A stretch of DNA of 16,213 nt from an uncultured Clostridium sp. (GTDB lineage Bacteria; Bacillota; Clostridia; TANB77; CAG-508), in contig USHX01000027.1 of the NCBI GenBank assembly GCA_900554565.1, positions 1 through 16,213 of the forward strand, in the 5' to 3' direction. The position numbers and the translations under genes were made by a program. Below are positions 1 through 7,241 of the stretch, one piece after another; the stretch's first letter is position 1; each line of letters begins with the position of its first letter. Under the pieces are notes generated by a model, which was not told where the DNA came from, did not search any database, and was given only the letters and a program-made list of their open reading frames with translations.

Positions 1-256
1 TCCAATGTTCCTTATTCATGTGATAAGCAGGTATTATATAATCATAAGTATTTCTTAATATGTCTGAATAGTTTGGATCTGTTTTTACATTAAGATATAA
101 CTTATTATTAACATTCATAATTAGTGCAAACCACTTTTTATTTTTACAATGTTTCATTGTTACTGATTCAAAGTCATCTGGAAATGGACAATCTTTATAT
201 GTATTTTCTAATGTTAAACAATATTTTATTATTTCTTCTTTGCTTGAAAATTGCAC
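1..256 (-). CDS. MmcQ/YjbR-family protein, C-terminus cut by window edge
   Basis: This reading frame begins at a GTG at 256 and is still open at base 1, giving 85 codons. The start is supported by an AAGGA ribosome-binding site 7-9 bases upstream. The translation opens MQFSSKEEIIKYCLTLENTY and later contains a KKWFALI strand, a VKTDP segment and the ending AYHMNKEHW. This order (N-terminal helix, F-D-D-type loop, small beta strands, then Y-H-M-N-K-x-H-W) is what I know from the MmcQ/YjbR family, small CyaY-like-fold proteins often described as DNA-binding but with no firm biochemical role. Only the last helix seems to be missing. It lies 19 bases after the MBL-fold gene, so the two are probably co-transcribed. 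The family call is by recognition, not alignment. Confidence 0.8.
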   Translation of the reverse strand, partial: MQFSSKEEIIKYCLTLENTYKDCPFPDDFESVTMKHCKNKKWFALIMNVNNKLYLNVKTDPNYSDILRNTYDYIIPAYHMNKEHW

Positions 257-275
257 TATTTGTTCCTTCTTTCAT

Positions 276-911
276 TTATTGTTTCATTAAAATTATACCT
301 TTTATACTTGGATGTAATAATTTTATAAAGTCTGTGGCATCTTGTTTTGTTCCAACTACACTACCATAATGAATTGGAACTGCTATTTTAGGTTGTATTT
401 CATTTATTAATTGTGCTGCCTCTTTGAAATCCATTGTATATGTTCCTCCAACTGGAACAAAAGCAACATCACATTTTACTTTTCTATTTTCTTCTGTAAT
501 GTCCGTATCTCCTGCAATATAGTATCTAATATCATCTAGTGTGATGATATAACCAACCCAACCATTTTCTTTTGGATGAAATGTCTTATTTGTATTATAT
601 GCTGGTATTGTTTCAAATTTAATTCCTTGTACCATATACTTTTCATTTGGTTCTACAGTAATAATTGCATTTTTATTTATGCCTTTTCTTAATAGTTTTG
701 TTAATAATTCTTCTGGTATTATAATAGTTGTATTTTCATTTATAACCTTATCTATATCTTCCTCAGAATAGTGATCAAAATGGTCGTGTGTTATAAAAAT
801 AATATCTGCATCATTATAATCTTTATCTATTTTAAATGGATCTATATAAATTACTTTATTTTTACTTATTCTTATACTACTATGGTATAAAACTTCTATA
901 TTTTCTAACAT
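276..911 (-). CDS. MBL-fold metal-dependent hydrolase (UlaG-like group)
   Basis: A 211-residue soluble protein of the metallo-beta-lactamase fold. The metal-binding signature THDHFDH is at residues 41-47, an AGDTD motif (bridging Asp) at 133-137, and a PIHYG motif (C-terminal His ligand) at 179-183. A substrate-side segment FHPKxxGWVGY at about 111-121 is typical of the compact UlaG-like or 'MBL fold metallo-hydrolase' group, whose members act on varied phosphodiester, lactone or similar bonds, so the substrate cannot be given. ATG start with AAGGAGG seven bases upstream. It follows the terminator of the conjugation operon, has its own promoter-like sequence at 936-964, and leads into the YjbR-family gene. 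Nothing in it points to conjugation, so it may be cargo or chromosomal flank. Confidence 0.9.
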   Translation of the reverse strand: MLENIEVLYHSSIRISKNKVIYIDPFKIDKDYNDADIIFITHDHFDHYSEEDIDKVINENTTIIIPEELLTKLLRKGINKNAIITVEPNEKYMVQGIKFETIPAYNTNKTFHPKENGWVGYIITLDDIRYYIAGDTDITEENRKVKCDVAFVPVGGTYTMDFKEAAQLINEIQPKIAVPIHYGSVVGTKQDATDFIKLLHPSIKGIILMKQ

Positions 912-935
912 TTATATCCTCCTTGATTTTTTTGC

Positions 936-964
936 ATTGTATCATAAAAAAGCAAAAAAATAAA
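936..964 (-). promoter_or_regulatory. possible promoter of the MBL-fold/YjbR pair
   Basis: Reading the minus strand, a TACAAT -10 (936-941) lies 17 bases after a weak TTTATT -35 (959-964). It would start transcription about 20 bases before the ATG at 911, just before the AAGGAGG. The -10 is good and the -35 poor in a very AT-rich stretch, so this is a suggestion only. Confidence 0.35.
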
Positions 965-1000
965 TAGTACCAAGCAAAGTATTCTTACTTTACTTGATAC
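960..1000 (-). terminator. intrinsic terminator ending the conjugation operon
   Basis: Bases 967-1000 form a 15-bp stem with a 4-base loop, starting five bases after the CHAP gene stop and followed on the minus strand by UAUUUAUUUUUUU. Read as minus-strand RNA, all 15 positions pair, two as G-U wobbles. Read as plus-strand RNA those two become C-A mismatches. The structure and U tract therefore both point to termination of leftward transcription. Confidence 0.85.
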
Positions 1001-1005
1001 CAATT

Positions 1006-2184
1006 TTATTCATATTTTGGACTACCATATCCCATAACTTGCACATCATCAAAAGAGTACATTCTTTCAGCACATTTATTGCTTGTATTTCCCTCTATTG
1101 TATAGATATTTCTATTAGTAATATCTGTTCTCGTTACAATTCCAACATGATCACTTGTCCCATCTTGATTACCGTTTTCATCTTTCCAGTCAAAGAAAAT
1201 TATATCCCCTATAATAGGATAATAGTTTTCTCCTCTATCGTGCCATTCATTTTTTTCTTTAAACCAATTTATGCCATCTGTACAAACAGAAAATTTAGGT
1301 ATTATTCCTTTTTCTATGTAATCACATTCATTAGCACACCAACTCACATAACAAGCACACCAATGTACATGTTCTTCAAAGCCATACCATTTCCAGAACT
1401 TATCTCCTCCCTCATTTCCTATTTGTGCTTTTGCAACTAATATTATTTCACTATTAGGAATTTGTGAAGTATCATAATCTGCATCTCCATTGCTGTTAAA
1501 AATTGCAGCTATAAATCCTCCAATTAAAGCTATAACAAGAATAATTACAACTGCTACCCAGCCTCCTGCAATAATTGCTGATATAATAGCTTTTGTAGTA
1601 GTAATTATTGCTTTTACTGTTTTTATAGTAGCTTGTACTGTAACTTTTGTAGCTTTTATTGTAGCTTGAATAGTTTTTTTTGATATTTGTACTGCTCTTT
1701 GTGTCATTTTAACACTTTCTTTTGCAACTATTTTAGTATTTTTTGCTACTTGCTCTGATGTCTTTATTCCTTTTTTAGCAAGTGTAGTAGTATTTTTAGC
1801 TGTTTTAATACTTTGCTTTGTTCCTTTTTTTATTGTTTTGCTTGAATTTTCAACTACATTTTTTAACTCTCTTGCCTTTTTTTCTTTAATTCTAGATTTT
1901 AATATTTCTACTTTTTGTTTTCCTTTTATAAAATTTTCTTGTGTTTCTTTTAATGATTTTTTTCCAATTTCATTTACTTCAACAGCTCCTTTTCTTGAAA
2001 TATAGCTTATATCATTTTGGATTTTTTGACTTGCATAATTTTCAGCAGTATTATTATCATTTGTAGAAATTTCATTTACTTTTTCCTTTACAGTTATTAA
2101 ATTATTTTTGAACTTTTGTACTTGTACTATTTCTTTTTCTAGTTTCTTTATTGTGCCTTTTGGCTTTACTTTGATTTCTGCCAT
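1006..2184 (-). CDS. membrane-anchored CHAP-domain peptidoglycan hydrolase of the conjugation apparatus (CD1108-like)
   Basis: A 392-residue protein expected to cut peptidoglycan locally so the mating channel can cross the wall (VirB1-like role). Residues 1-160 are lysine-rich and probably coiled; 160-205 is a Lys/Thr/Ala-rich amphipathic stretch; one membrane helix follows at about 207-229 (AGGWVAVVIILVIALIGG). The C-terminal CHAP domain has catalytic Cys276 in HWCACYVSW, His346 in SDHVGIV and Glu364 in TIEGN. Related proteins of Tn1549-type elements usually also carry a lysozyme-like domain; none is seen here. I start at the ATG at 2184, which has GGAGGTGG six bases upstream; a longer frame begins at 2220 without support and would overlap the sortase gene. 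It is the last gene before the operon terminator. The N-terminal side should be cytoplasmic and the CHAP domain outside. Confidence 0.88.
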   Translation of the reverse strand: MAEIKVKPKGTIKKLEKEIVQVQKFKNNLITVKEKVNEISTNDNNTAENYASQKIQNDISYISRKGAVEVNEIGKKSLKETQENFIKGKQKVEILKSRIKEKKARELKNVVENSSKTIKKGTKQSIKTAKNTTTLAKKGIKTSEQVAKNTKIVAKESVKMTQRAVQISKKTIQATIKATKVTVQATIKTVKAIITTTKAIISAIIAGGWVAVVIILVIALIGGFIAAIFNSNGDADYDTSQIPNSEIILVAKAQIGNEGGDKFWKWYGFEEHVHWCACYVSWCANECDYIEKGIIPKFSVCTDGINWFKEKNEWHDRGENYYPIIGDIIFFDWKDENGNQDGTSDHVGIVTRTDITNRNIYTIEGNTSNKCAERMYSFDDVQVMGYGSPKYE

Positions 2185-2203
2185 TTGCTCCACCTCCAGA
2201 CTT

Positions 2204-3001
2204 TTATATTTTCTTCGCAATGATTACCATTCTTCCATTTTTTTGTGAATATTCACAAGTAGATAATGTTATTAACTTATCTCCGTATTTTAAATTTACA
2301 TCTGTATTGTAAAATTCTAAATTTCGACAATTTTCTATAAAAGAATTAAACTCTTGCTCATTATAAAAATTAGTATAATTATAATATTTGAAACCATTAT
2401 CAGAATAGGCTATTGTTTTAAATGCAGTTACTATTTCATAGGTATTTTTAATTGTTTTTCCATCTCTCAAAGTATAAAAATAGATATACTTATGATTTTT
2501 ATAATAGTTATAATTTTTATAATTTACTAATTCTGCAAACATTGAATTATCGTTCATGTGATGCCCGTAAATAATAAGATTATTACTTGTTCTCAAGTTG
2601 CAATATTCAGCTAAGTACGGAGTACCACGACTTGAATATTTCTTATAAATATTTCTATGAAGATAATAATTTTCATTTTGCATAATAGGATAATTTATAT
2701 TAGTTCCATTTATTTTAATCCAACCTATTACATCTGTATTTATTTTTGATATGTTTTCTAAATTATAGAAATCATCTGGATTTGTATTATTTTCAGTAGA
2801 TATATTATCTGATTTATCTTCTGAAGCATTTGTATAGTCATTCTCTTGTATCGAATTTTCTTCATTTTTTACTATTTCTTGTAGATCCTCATATATATTG
2901 TTTTCTTTTTTATTTTCTGCAATTTCTTTTATAAAAAAGTAGCTACTAATAGCAAATAAAACTATTAGTAGCATTAAGATAAACTTATACTTTTTATTCA
3001 T
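2204..3001 (-). CDS. class B sortase
   Basis: A 265-residue membrane-anchored transpeptidase. An N-terminal signal anchor (residues 5-24, FILMLLIVLFAISSYFF) is followed by an acidic, Asn-rich linker to about 80. The sortase barrel carries the catalytic triad: His147 in IYGHHMND, Cys249 in LSTCEY and Arg257 in NGRMVIIAK. The sequence DVIGWIKINGTNINYPIMQ at 90-108 is typical of class B enzymes. Such sortases are common in Gram-positive ICEs next to virB4 and are thought to anchor an element-encoded surface protein or pilus-like factor to the wall. No protein with a sorting signal is in this window, so the substrate is unknown. The ATG overlaps the end of virB4 by eight bases, and its ribosome-binding site AGGAGAAGG lies inside virB4, so translation is probably coupled. 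Confidence 0.93.
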   Translation of the reverse strand: MNKKYKFILMLLIVLFAISSYFFIKEIAENKKENNIYEDLQEIVKNEENSIQENDYTNASEDKSDNISTENNTNPDDFYNLENISKINTDVIGWIKINGTNINYPIMQNENYYLHRNIYKKYSSRGTPYLAEYCNLRTSNNLIIYGHHMNDNSMFAELVNYKNYNYYKNHKYIYFYTLRDGKTIKNTYEIVTAFKTIAYSDNGFKYYNYTNFYNEQEFNSFIENCRNLEFYNTDVNLKYGDKLITLSTCEYSQKNGRMVIIAKKI

Positions 3002-5333
3002 TAAATCCTTCTCCTGGCTTCGTTGTCATCAATGTATAAAGTCTTGTATTCTTTGGAAACTTATTAACAAAAGGAACTAAAGATGAACCCACTTTTATAA
3101 GTCCTTCTCCAGCTCCTACATTGGTTATATAACTCATCTGCAAATCAGAAATATTAAGTAATTTTGCAAGTTCTATTCTATCTGTACTTGCTTGATTAAG
3201 CATTATAATAAACTCTGAATTAGCAAGCATAGTTCTTGCTGTATGACTTTGTAATAAGTCTTCTACATTTTGAGTTATCCCTGTACAAAAAGCTCCATAT
3301 TTTCTAACTCTTTTCCAAAGTGTAAATAAGAAATTTGCAGAATATTCATATTGGAATAATAAGTATATTTCATCAATGAAAATATAAGTATTTTTTCCTT
3401 TTGTTCTATTGGCTGTTATTCTATTTAATATAGAATCTAGAATAACCAACATTCCTATTGGTTGCAATTGTTTTCCTAACTCTAAAATATCATAGCATAT
3501 TAAACTATTAGATGTATTAACATTAGTATTCATAGCAAATGTATTTAAAGAGCCATTTGTAAATAATTCTATTGCAAGTGCTATTTCTTTTGCCTCATCT
3601 TCTGGTTGTTTTAAAAGTTCTTCTCTAAAGTCTTGTAAAGTTGGAGGTACTCCTTGATAGTTACCTTGTTGAAATACTCTGTAAACATTCGCAGTACATC
3701 TATCTATTATTGATTTTTGTTTCGGTCCGAGATTGCCACTACCAATTAGTTGTTCACACAAAGATAGTATAAATTCAGATTTTAATATTATTGGATTTGC
3801 TCCATCTCCATATTCTGAATTCATATCCATTGCATTTATGTGATTATTACTTACTGCTGATATTTTAATAACCTCTCCACCCAAAGCTTTAACAAGTGGT
3901 GCATATTCAGATTCAGGATCTATTAAAATAATATCAGCATTTGGATCTCGTAATCGTATTGAAGTTATTTCTTGTTTACCTGTAAATGACTTTCCACTGC
4001 CAGACACTCCCAGAATGAATGAGTTCCCATTTAAAAGCTGTCTTCTATCTGCAATAATCATGTTCTTACTAATAGCATTTTGACCATAAAAAATACCATT
4101 CTCGTGCCTTATTTCTTGCACTTTGAATGGCATAAATACTGCTAAACTTTCAGTAGTCAAAGTTCTTACTGCATCTATTTTTCTTACCCCAAAAGGTAAT
4201 ACTGTGTTAAGTCCATCTAATTGTTGAAACCTTAATATTCCTAACTGACATAGATTTTTACTAGCTATTTTTAAAATTGCATCTGTAACACTTTCTAATT
4301 TTTCTTTTGACTCTTCTGTTATTACCATTGTAATAACTCCTAAAAACATTCTTTGATCACGAATAGTTAAGTCATCTAGCATTTCCTTCGAGTCATTTCT
4401 TTGTTGCTCCATATCATAAGGTATTATTGCAGAAAAATTGTTTTGAGCATTCTGTTTTCTTTGCCAATTTGTAATATTAGTTTCTACACCTAATCTACGA
4501 TTTTCAGCTTCCTTTACTGCTTCGTCCATAGGGATTGGAATAACATCTATTGATAACATCATATTTTTATTTAAATCTGTAAGTTCTGTTACCATATCAT
4601 CATTGATATAACTTGAATATTCCTTTAAGAATAATACCCTTCCGTATCTATCTCCCATTTTAAAATGATCTCTTTCAAGTTCAATTGTATCAGGACAAAT
4701 AAAATCTTTAAAATTATGACCTTTTTTCATTGTTTCGTGTATATCAAATCTAAAAGAAGTTTCTTCTCCAGTTCTATAAAAATCATGTGCTATTCTTAAT
4801 CTTTCTTTTGCATCTAATTCAATACATTTTGAACCTAATGTATTAAATCTGCTTATCAATTCACTCCCCGCTCTATTAAAATAGTTTCGAGCTTCTTCGA
4901 CATTTTTCTTATAAACAGATAGTGTTATTATTTTTTCTTGCACAATTTCATTTGCATTTTTTGCTTGAGATATAAGCATTTTATTATATTCTTTTCTATA
5001 ATCATTAAGTTCATCATTACTTTCATCAAGTAATATTGTTTTTTCAAAATCCAACTTATTTATTCTTCTATTATTTATTGTTATTTTTGTAATTGCTCCA
5101 ACATCTAGAGAATTTAATAAATCAGAATACTCTAAAAACATTGCCTCTTTATCTTCTTTACTAGCTACTGCATAGTTAATATCCATAAACTTATATGATT
5201 TTGAGAATTTATTTTTACTTACTTGAAAAATCCCATCTTCCCATATTGCTTTTATTGGAATAATATCTTGAACACATTTAGGTATTTTGAATTTTTCTTT
5301 ATCTAATTTTAAAATTTTATTAAGAGTTCTCAT
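2994..5333 (-). CDS. virB4: VirB4-like conjugation ATPase (CD1110/TraE family)
   Basis: A 779-residue ATPase that energises assembly and DNA passage through the type IV channel at the cytoplasmic membrane face. The N-terminal 400 residues are the VirB4 partner-binding region; the C-terminal RecA-like domain has Walker A GVSGSGKS at 442-449, a LIDPESEYAPL segment at 470-480, Walker B YIFIDE at 650-655 and an arginine/glutamine sensor region around GITQNVEDLL (685-694). Length is normal for the family and no frameshift is seen. ATG start with AAGGAGG upstream, inside the end of the PrgI gene (14-base overlap), the classic PrgI-VirB4 gene pair. The 3' end overlaps the sortase gene. The C-terminal PGEGF residues encode the sortase ribosome-binding site. 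Confidence 0.96.
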   Translation of the reverse strand: MRTLNKILKLDKEKFKIPKCVQDIIPIKAIWEDGIFQVSKNKFSKSYKFMDINYAVASKEDKEAMFLEYSDLLNSLDVGAITKITINNRRINKLDFEKTILLDESNDELNDYRKEYNKMLISQAKNANEIVQEKIITLSVYKKNVEEARNYFNRAGSELISRFNTLGSKCIELDAKERLRIAHDFYRTGEETSFRFDIHETMKKGHNFKDFICPDTIELERDHFKMGDRYGRVLFLKEYSSYINDDMVTELTDLNKNMMLSIDVIPIPMDEAVKEAENRRLGVETNITNWQRKQNAQNNFSAIIPYDMEQQRNDSKEMLDDLTIRDQRMFLGVITMVITEESKEKLESVTDAILKIASKNLCQLGILRFQQLDGLNTVLPFGVRKIDAVRTLTTESLAVFMPFKVQEIRHENGIFYGQNAISKNMIIADRRQLLNGNSFILGVSGSGKSFTGKQEITSIRLRDPNADIILIDPESEYAPLVKALGGEVIKISAVSNNHINAMDMNSEYGDGANPIILKSEFILSLCEQLIGSGNLGPKQKSIIDRCTANVYRVFQQGNYQGVPPTLQDFREELLKQPEDEAKEIALAIELFTNGSLNTFAMNTNVNTSNSLICYDILELGKQLQPIGMLVILDSILNRITANRTKGKNTYIFIDEIYLLFQYEYSANFLFTLWKRVRKYGAFCTGITQNVEDLLQSHTARTMLANSEFIIMLNQASTDRIELAKLLNISDLQMSYITNVGAGEGLIKVGSSLVPFVNKFPKNTRLYTLMTTKPGEGFNE

Positions 5334-5748
5334 TATTTTTTACCTCCTTTTTCTTCTTTTTATTTTTCTTTTCTTTCATCTTTTTCTGTGGCTTTAGCAA
5401 ACTTTGTTTTAACTTTCTATCAATAGTTGGTTTAAATATTTCAGCATATATATTTGTTGTTTTAAAAGTTAGTTTTCTAGGAGTTAAAAACTCTGACTTT
5501 ATAACTGCAACAATAAATTTTTCTGCTGTCATTCCGTTATATTTTACAAAACCTAATACAGCAAATGGTACAGCTCCTAAAATGCACACCCAACTTAATG
5601 TTTCAATTCCACAGCATGGTTTTAAAATAAAGTATAAAATTACTGCTATAATACAAGCCAAGACAGAAAAAATGAACTGCCTTAAAGACAGTCCAAAAAA
5701 TATACTCTCACTAAATTCTCTAATATCTTTATTTATTTTTACTTCCAT
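5320..5748 (-). CDS. prgI: PrgI-family membrane protein (VirB3 position)
   Basis: A 142-residue protein. The start MEVKINKDIREFSESIFFGLS is typical of PrgI-family proteins, which fill the VirB3 place next to VirB4. Two membrane helices are evident at about 24-42 and 51-68, with the FVKYNGMTAEKF motif after the second. The C-terminal 35 residues are almost pure lysine/glutamate/asparagine, probably cytoplasmic, and also encode the AAGGAGG for virB4. The ATG directly follows the TAG of the upstream gene; the ribosome-binding site AAGGAGG is inside that gene, so translation should be coupled. The role in tethering VirB4 to the membrane is known for the VirB3 group and inferred here. Confidence 0.9.
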   Translation of the reverse strand: MEVKINKDIREFSESIFFGLSLRQFIFSVLACIIAVILYFILKPCCGIETLSWVCILGAVPFAVLGFVKYNGMTAEKFIVAVIKSEFLTPRKLTFKTTNIYAEIFKPTIDRKLKQSLLKPQKKMKEKKNKKKKKEVKNNENS

Positions 5749-6528
5749 CTACCTTGCCTCCTTGTTTTTCTTTTTTTCTTTTTGTTTTTCTTCTTTAATC
5801 ATTTGTTCAACTAACATAAGTTTTTTATTTTCTACTATAAACTCTTTTTCATATCCTTGTTTTGGTTGTTCCAGAGAATAATTACTTGAATAGCACATTA
5901 TATTATGGCTAATCATGTCCTTTATTTCATTAAGAAACTCTAATTTCGTAATTTCAGTTTCATCTTTATTTAAAATTAAATTAATAACTTTTTCTGTATA
6001 TTCTTCATATCCAAAAAAAGGCACATAATATTCTTTTGTTTCTCTAATATACATTGCCATAGCTTTTAATTGTTTAATGCTTGGATTTATTCTTTCTTCA
6101 CTATCTTCTTCTGTAAATAATCTTTCTATTGATTCAAGATTTGTAAGAACAACTCCCTCATTCATTTCATAATCATAATTATATGATGCTATTAAAAGTT
6201 CTTCAGCCTCCTTATCACTCAATTCATATAATTTCATTATTTGACTTAATTTTTTTCTTGTTTCTATACTAGCTTTATCTCTATGATAATCAAATGTTAA
6301 TTCACAATTCATAACATTTTTTTCTATAGTTCCATCATTAAAACGAACTATATATGAATCATGTTCTGGATCTCTGCCTTTTATTACCCCTAAAACTTCT
6401 ATTATTTCTCCGTTATGTCTCATATCATTTGCAATTTTTGTTTCAAACAATGCTGTTTTGTCTTTAAATTTTGTATAATCATAACTATCTTCAATGATTT
6501 TTAATTCATCTTCATTTATTAAATTCAT
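5749..6528 (-). CDS. unrecognised 259-residue cytoplasmic protein of the transfer operon
   Basis: I do not recognise this protein. It has no signal peptide or membrane helix and is acidic with a basic tail. Residues about 35-80 (from RHNGEIIEVLGVIKGRDPEH to NCELTFDY) read like a small five-stranded beta barrel of the SH3 or KOW kind. The centre (80-230) is helical, and the C-terminus is a charged coil ending KKKNKEAR. The ATG at 6528 has AGG-rich sequence upstream that overlaps the end of the previous gene. It stands between the VirB6-like and PrgI genes, which are normally neighbours in related elements, so it belongs to an inserted block of three. The barrel-like pattern could suggest binding to nucleic acid or protein, but this is speculation from composition only. 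Confidence 0.75.
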   Translation of the reverse strand: MNLINEDELKIIEDSYDYTKFKDKTALFETKIANDMRHNGEIIEVLGVIKGRDPEHDSYIVRFNDGTIEKNVMNCELTFDYHRDKASIETRKKLSQIMKLYELSDKEAEELLIASYNYDYEMNEGVVLTNLESIERLFTEEDSEERINPSIKQLKAMAMYIRETKEYYVPFFGYEEYTEKVINLILNKDETEITKLEFLNEIKDMISHNIMCYSSNYSLEQPKQGYEKEFIVENKKLMLVEQMIKEEKQKEKKKNKEAR

Positions 6529-6537
6529 AATATTTTC

Positions 6538-6810
6538 CTACCTTTCCAGTAATTTATTTTTTATTTTTTCTTTTAAGCCAAATTGAGGAAATGATTTATA
6601 TGTTCTTGAATAATAGTTCTTGAAAAAGTCTTTATTGTTCTCCGAATACATATACATCCAATCATCAGGATTTTTCATTCCTCTTTTTATTGCATTCTCA
6701 AATGCATCATTTGGATTTTCTCTTATTTTCATACCTTCAAATATACTCCCAGTTGGGTGTACTAAATATTTAATTCCATTTTCTTCTATATGTATAAAAT
6801 CCGAACTCAT
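6538..6810 (-). CDS. unrecognised 90-residue protein
   Basis: A small soluble protein with no match I can name. It begins MSSDFIHIEENGIKYLVHPT, then GSIFEGMKIRENPNDAFENA, and is rich in aromatic residues near the end (DWMYMYSENN, NYYSRTYKSFPQF). I chose the ATG at 6810 because AGAGGTG stands nine bases upstream; a GTG four codons earlier lies inside that same ribosome-binding sequence and is unlikely. The gene follows the 136-residue gene after a TAATATG junction, so coupling is likely. Codon use looks like its neighbours. It is the middle gene of the unknown block between VirB6 and PrgI. Confidence 0.7.
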   Translation of the reverse strand: MSSDFIHIEENGIKYLVHPTGSIFEGMKIRENPNDAFENAIKRGMKNPDDWMYMYSENNKDFFKNYYSRTYKSFPQFGLKEKIKNKLLER

Positions 6811-6811
6811 A

Positions 6812-7222
6812 TTATCTTGCACCTCTTTCTTTATGTTTTTTCTTCATTTCTTCTTGCTCTATTTTTTCATTTGCCACATCTAGAGTATCTTCATCAATTA
6901 TCTTATAATCTTTTACGTTTATTTCTCCCCTTTGTAGCATAACTAATCTATCGATTATATCTTCTCTTACTTTTGGCTCACATTTATTCAAAAAAACGCC
7001 AAATGTATCTAATAAAGGCTTATCCATGTTTGGATTTTCGTAATCATATACTTTAATATCTTTCAAACCACATTTTTCATTATAATCTACAATAAAATCT
7101 GGTAAATCTTTATATTTGATAACTGCCTCCTCGATACCATCATCAACATATACTAATCTTTCTTTACTTTGTAAAAGTTTTATTATTTCGTCTATTTCAT
7201 AAAATTTTAAATTTGGTTCCAA
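6812..7222 (-). CDS. unrecognised 136-residue acidic protein
   Basis: Function unknown. The protein is soluble and acidic through most of its length, with a YEIDEIIKLLQSKERLVYVD N-terminal helix-strand unit, a short KDIKVYDYENPNMDKPLLDT centre and a helical end finishing EEMKKKHKERGAR. The start is best placed at a TTG at 7222: the sequence AAAGGAG sits eight bases before it, whereas a GTG three codons earlier abuts the ribosome-binding site with no spacing. Its last codons (AAAGAGGTGCAAGATAA) supply the ribosome-binding site of the next gene. It follows the VirB6-like gene by 19 bases. No catalytic motif is visible. Confidence 0.72.
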   Translation of the reverse strand: MEPNLKFYEIDEIIKLLQSKERLVYVDDGIEEAVIKYKDLPDFIVDYNEKCGLKDIKVYDYENPNMDKPLLDTFGVFLNKCEPKVREDIIDRLVMLQRGEINVKDYKIIDEDTLDVANEKIEQEEMKKKHKERGAR

Positions 7223-7241
7223 ATAAAACACTCCTTTCCAT

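Noticed and set aside
926..961. ATTTTTTTGC and GCAAAAAAAT inverted repeat before the MBL-fold gene as an operator or terminator
   Set aside because: The arms are almost only T and A runs, and such symmetry is expected in this AT-rich sequence. It may be part of the promoter, but nothing more can be said.
994..1440. Plus-strand open frame opposite the CHAP gene, and similar ones at 124-369, 5582-5881, 6620-6883, 7213-7452, 9161-9364, 9336-9596, 9750-9953, 11522-11869, 13981-14253 and 15522-15827
   Set aside because: All lie opposite clearly recognised or well-supported minus-strand genes, have no family motifs and unnatural composition (Phe, Ile, Ser-rich), and lack good ribosome-binding sites.
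1600..1860. Repeated GTAGCTTTTATTGTAGC-like words in the CHAP gene as a DNA repeat or CRISPR-like array
   Set aside because: Spacing is irregular and the words follow the Lys/Thr/Ala-rich coding repeats. There is no repeat-spacer structure anywhere in the window.
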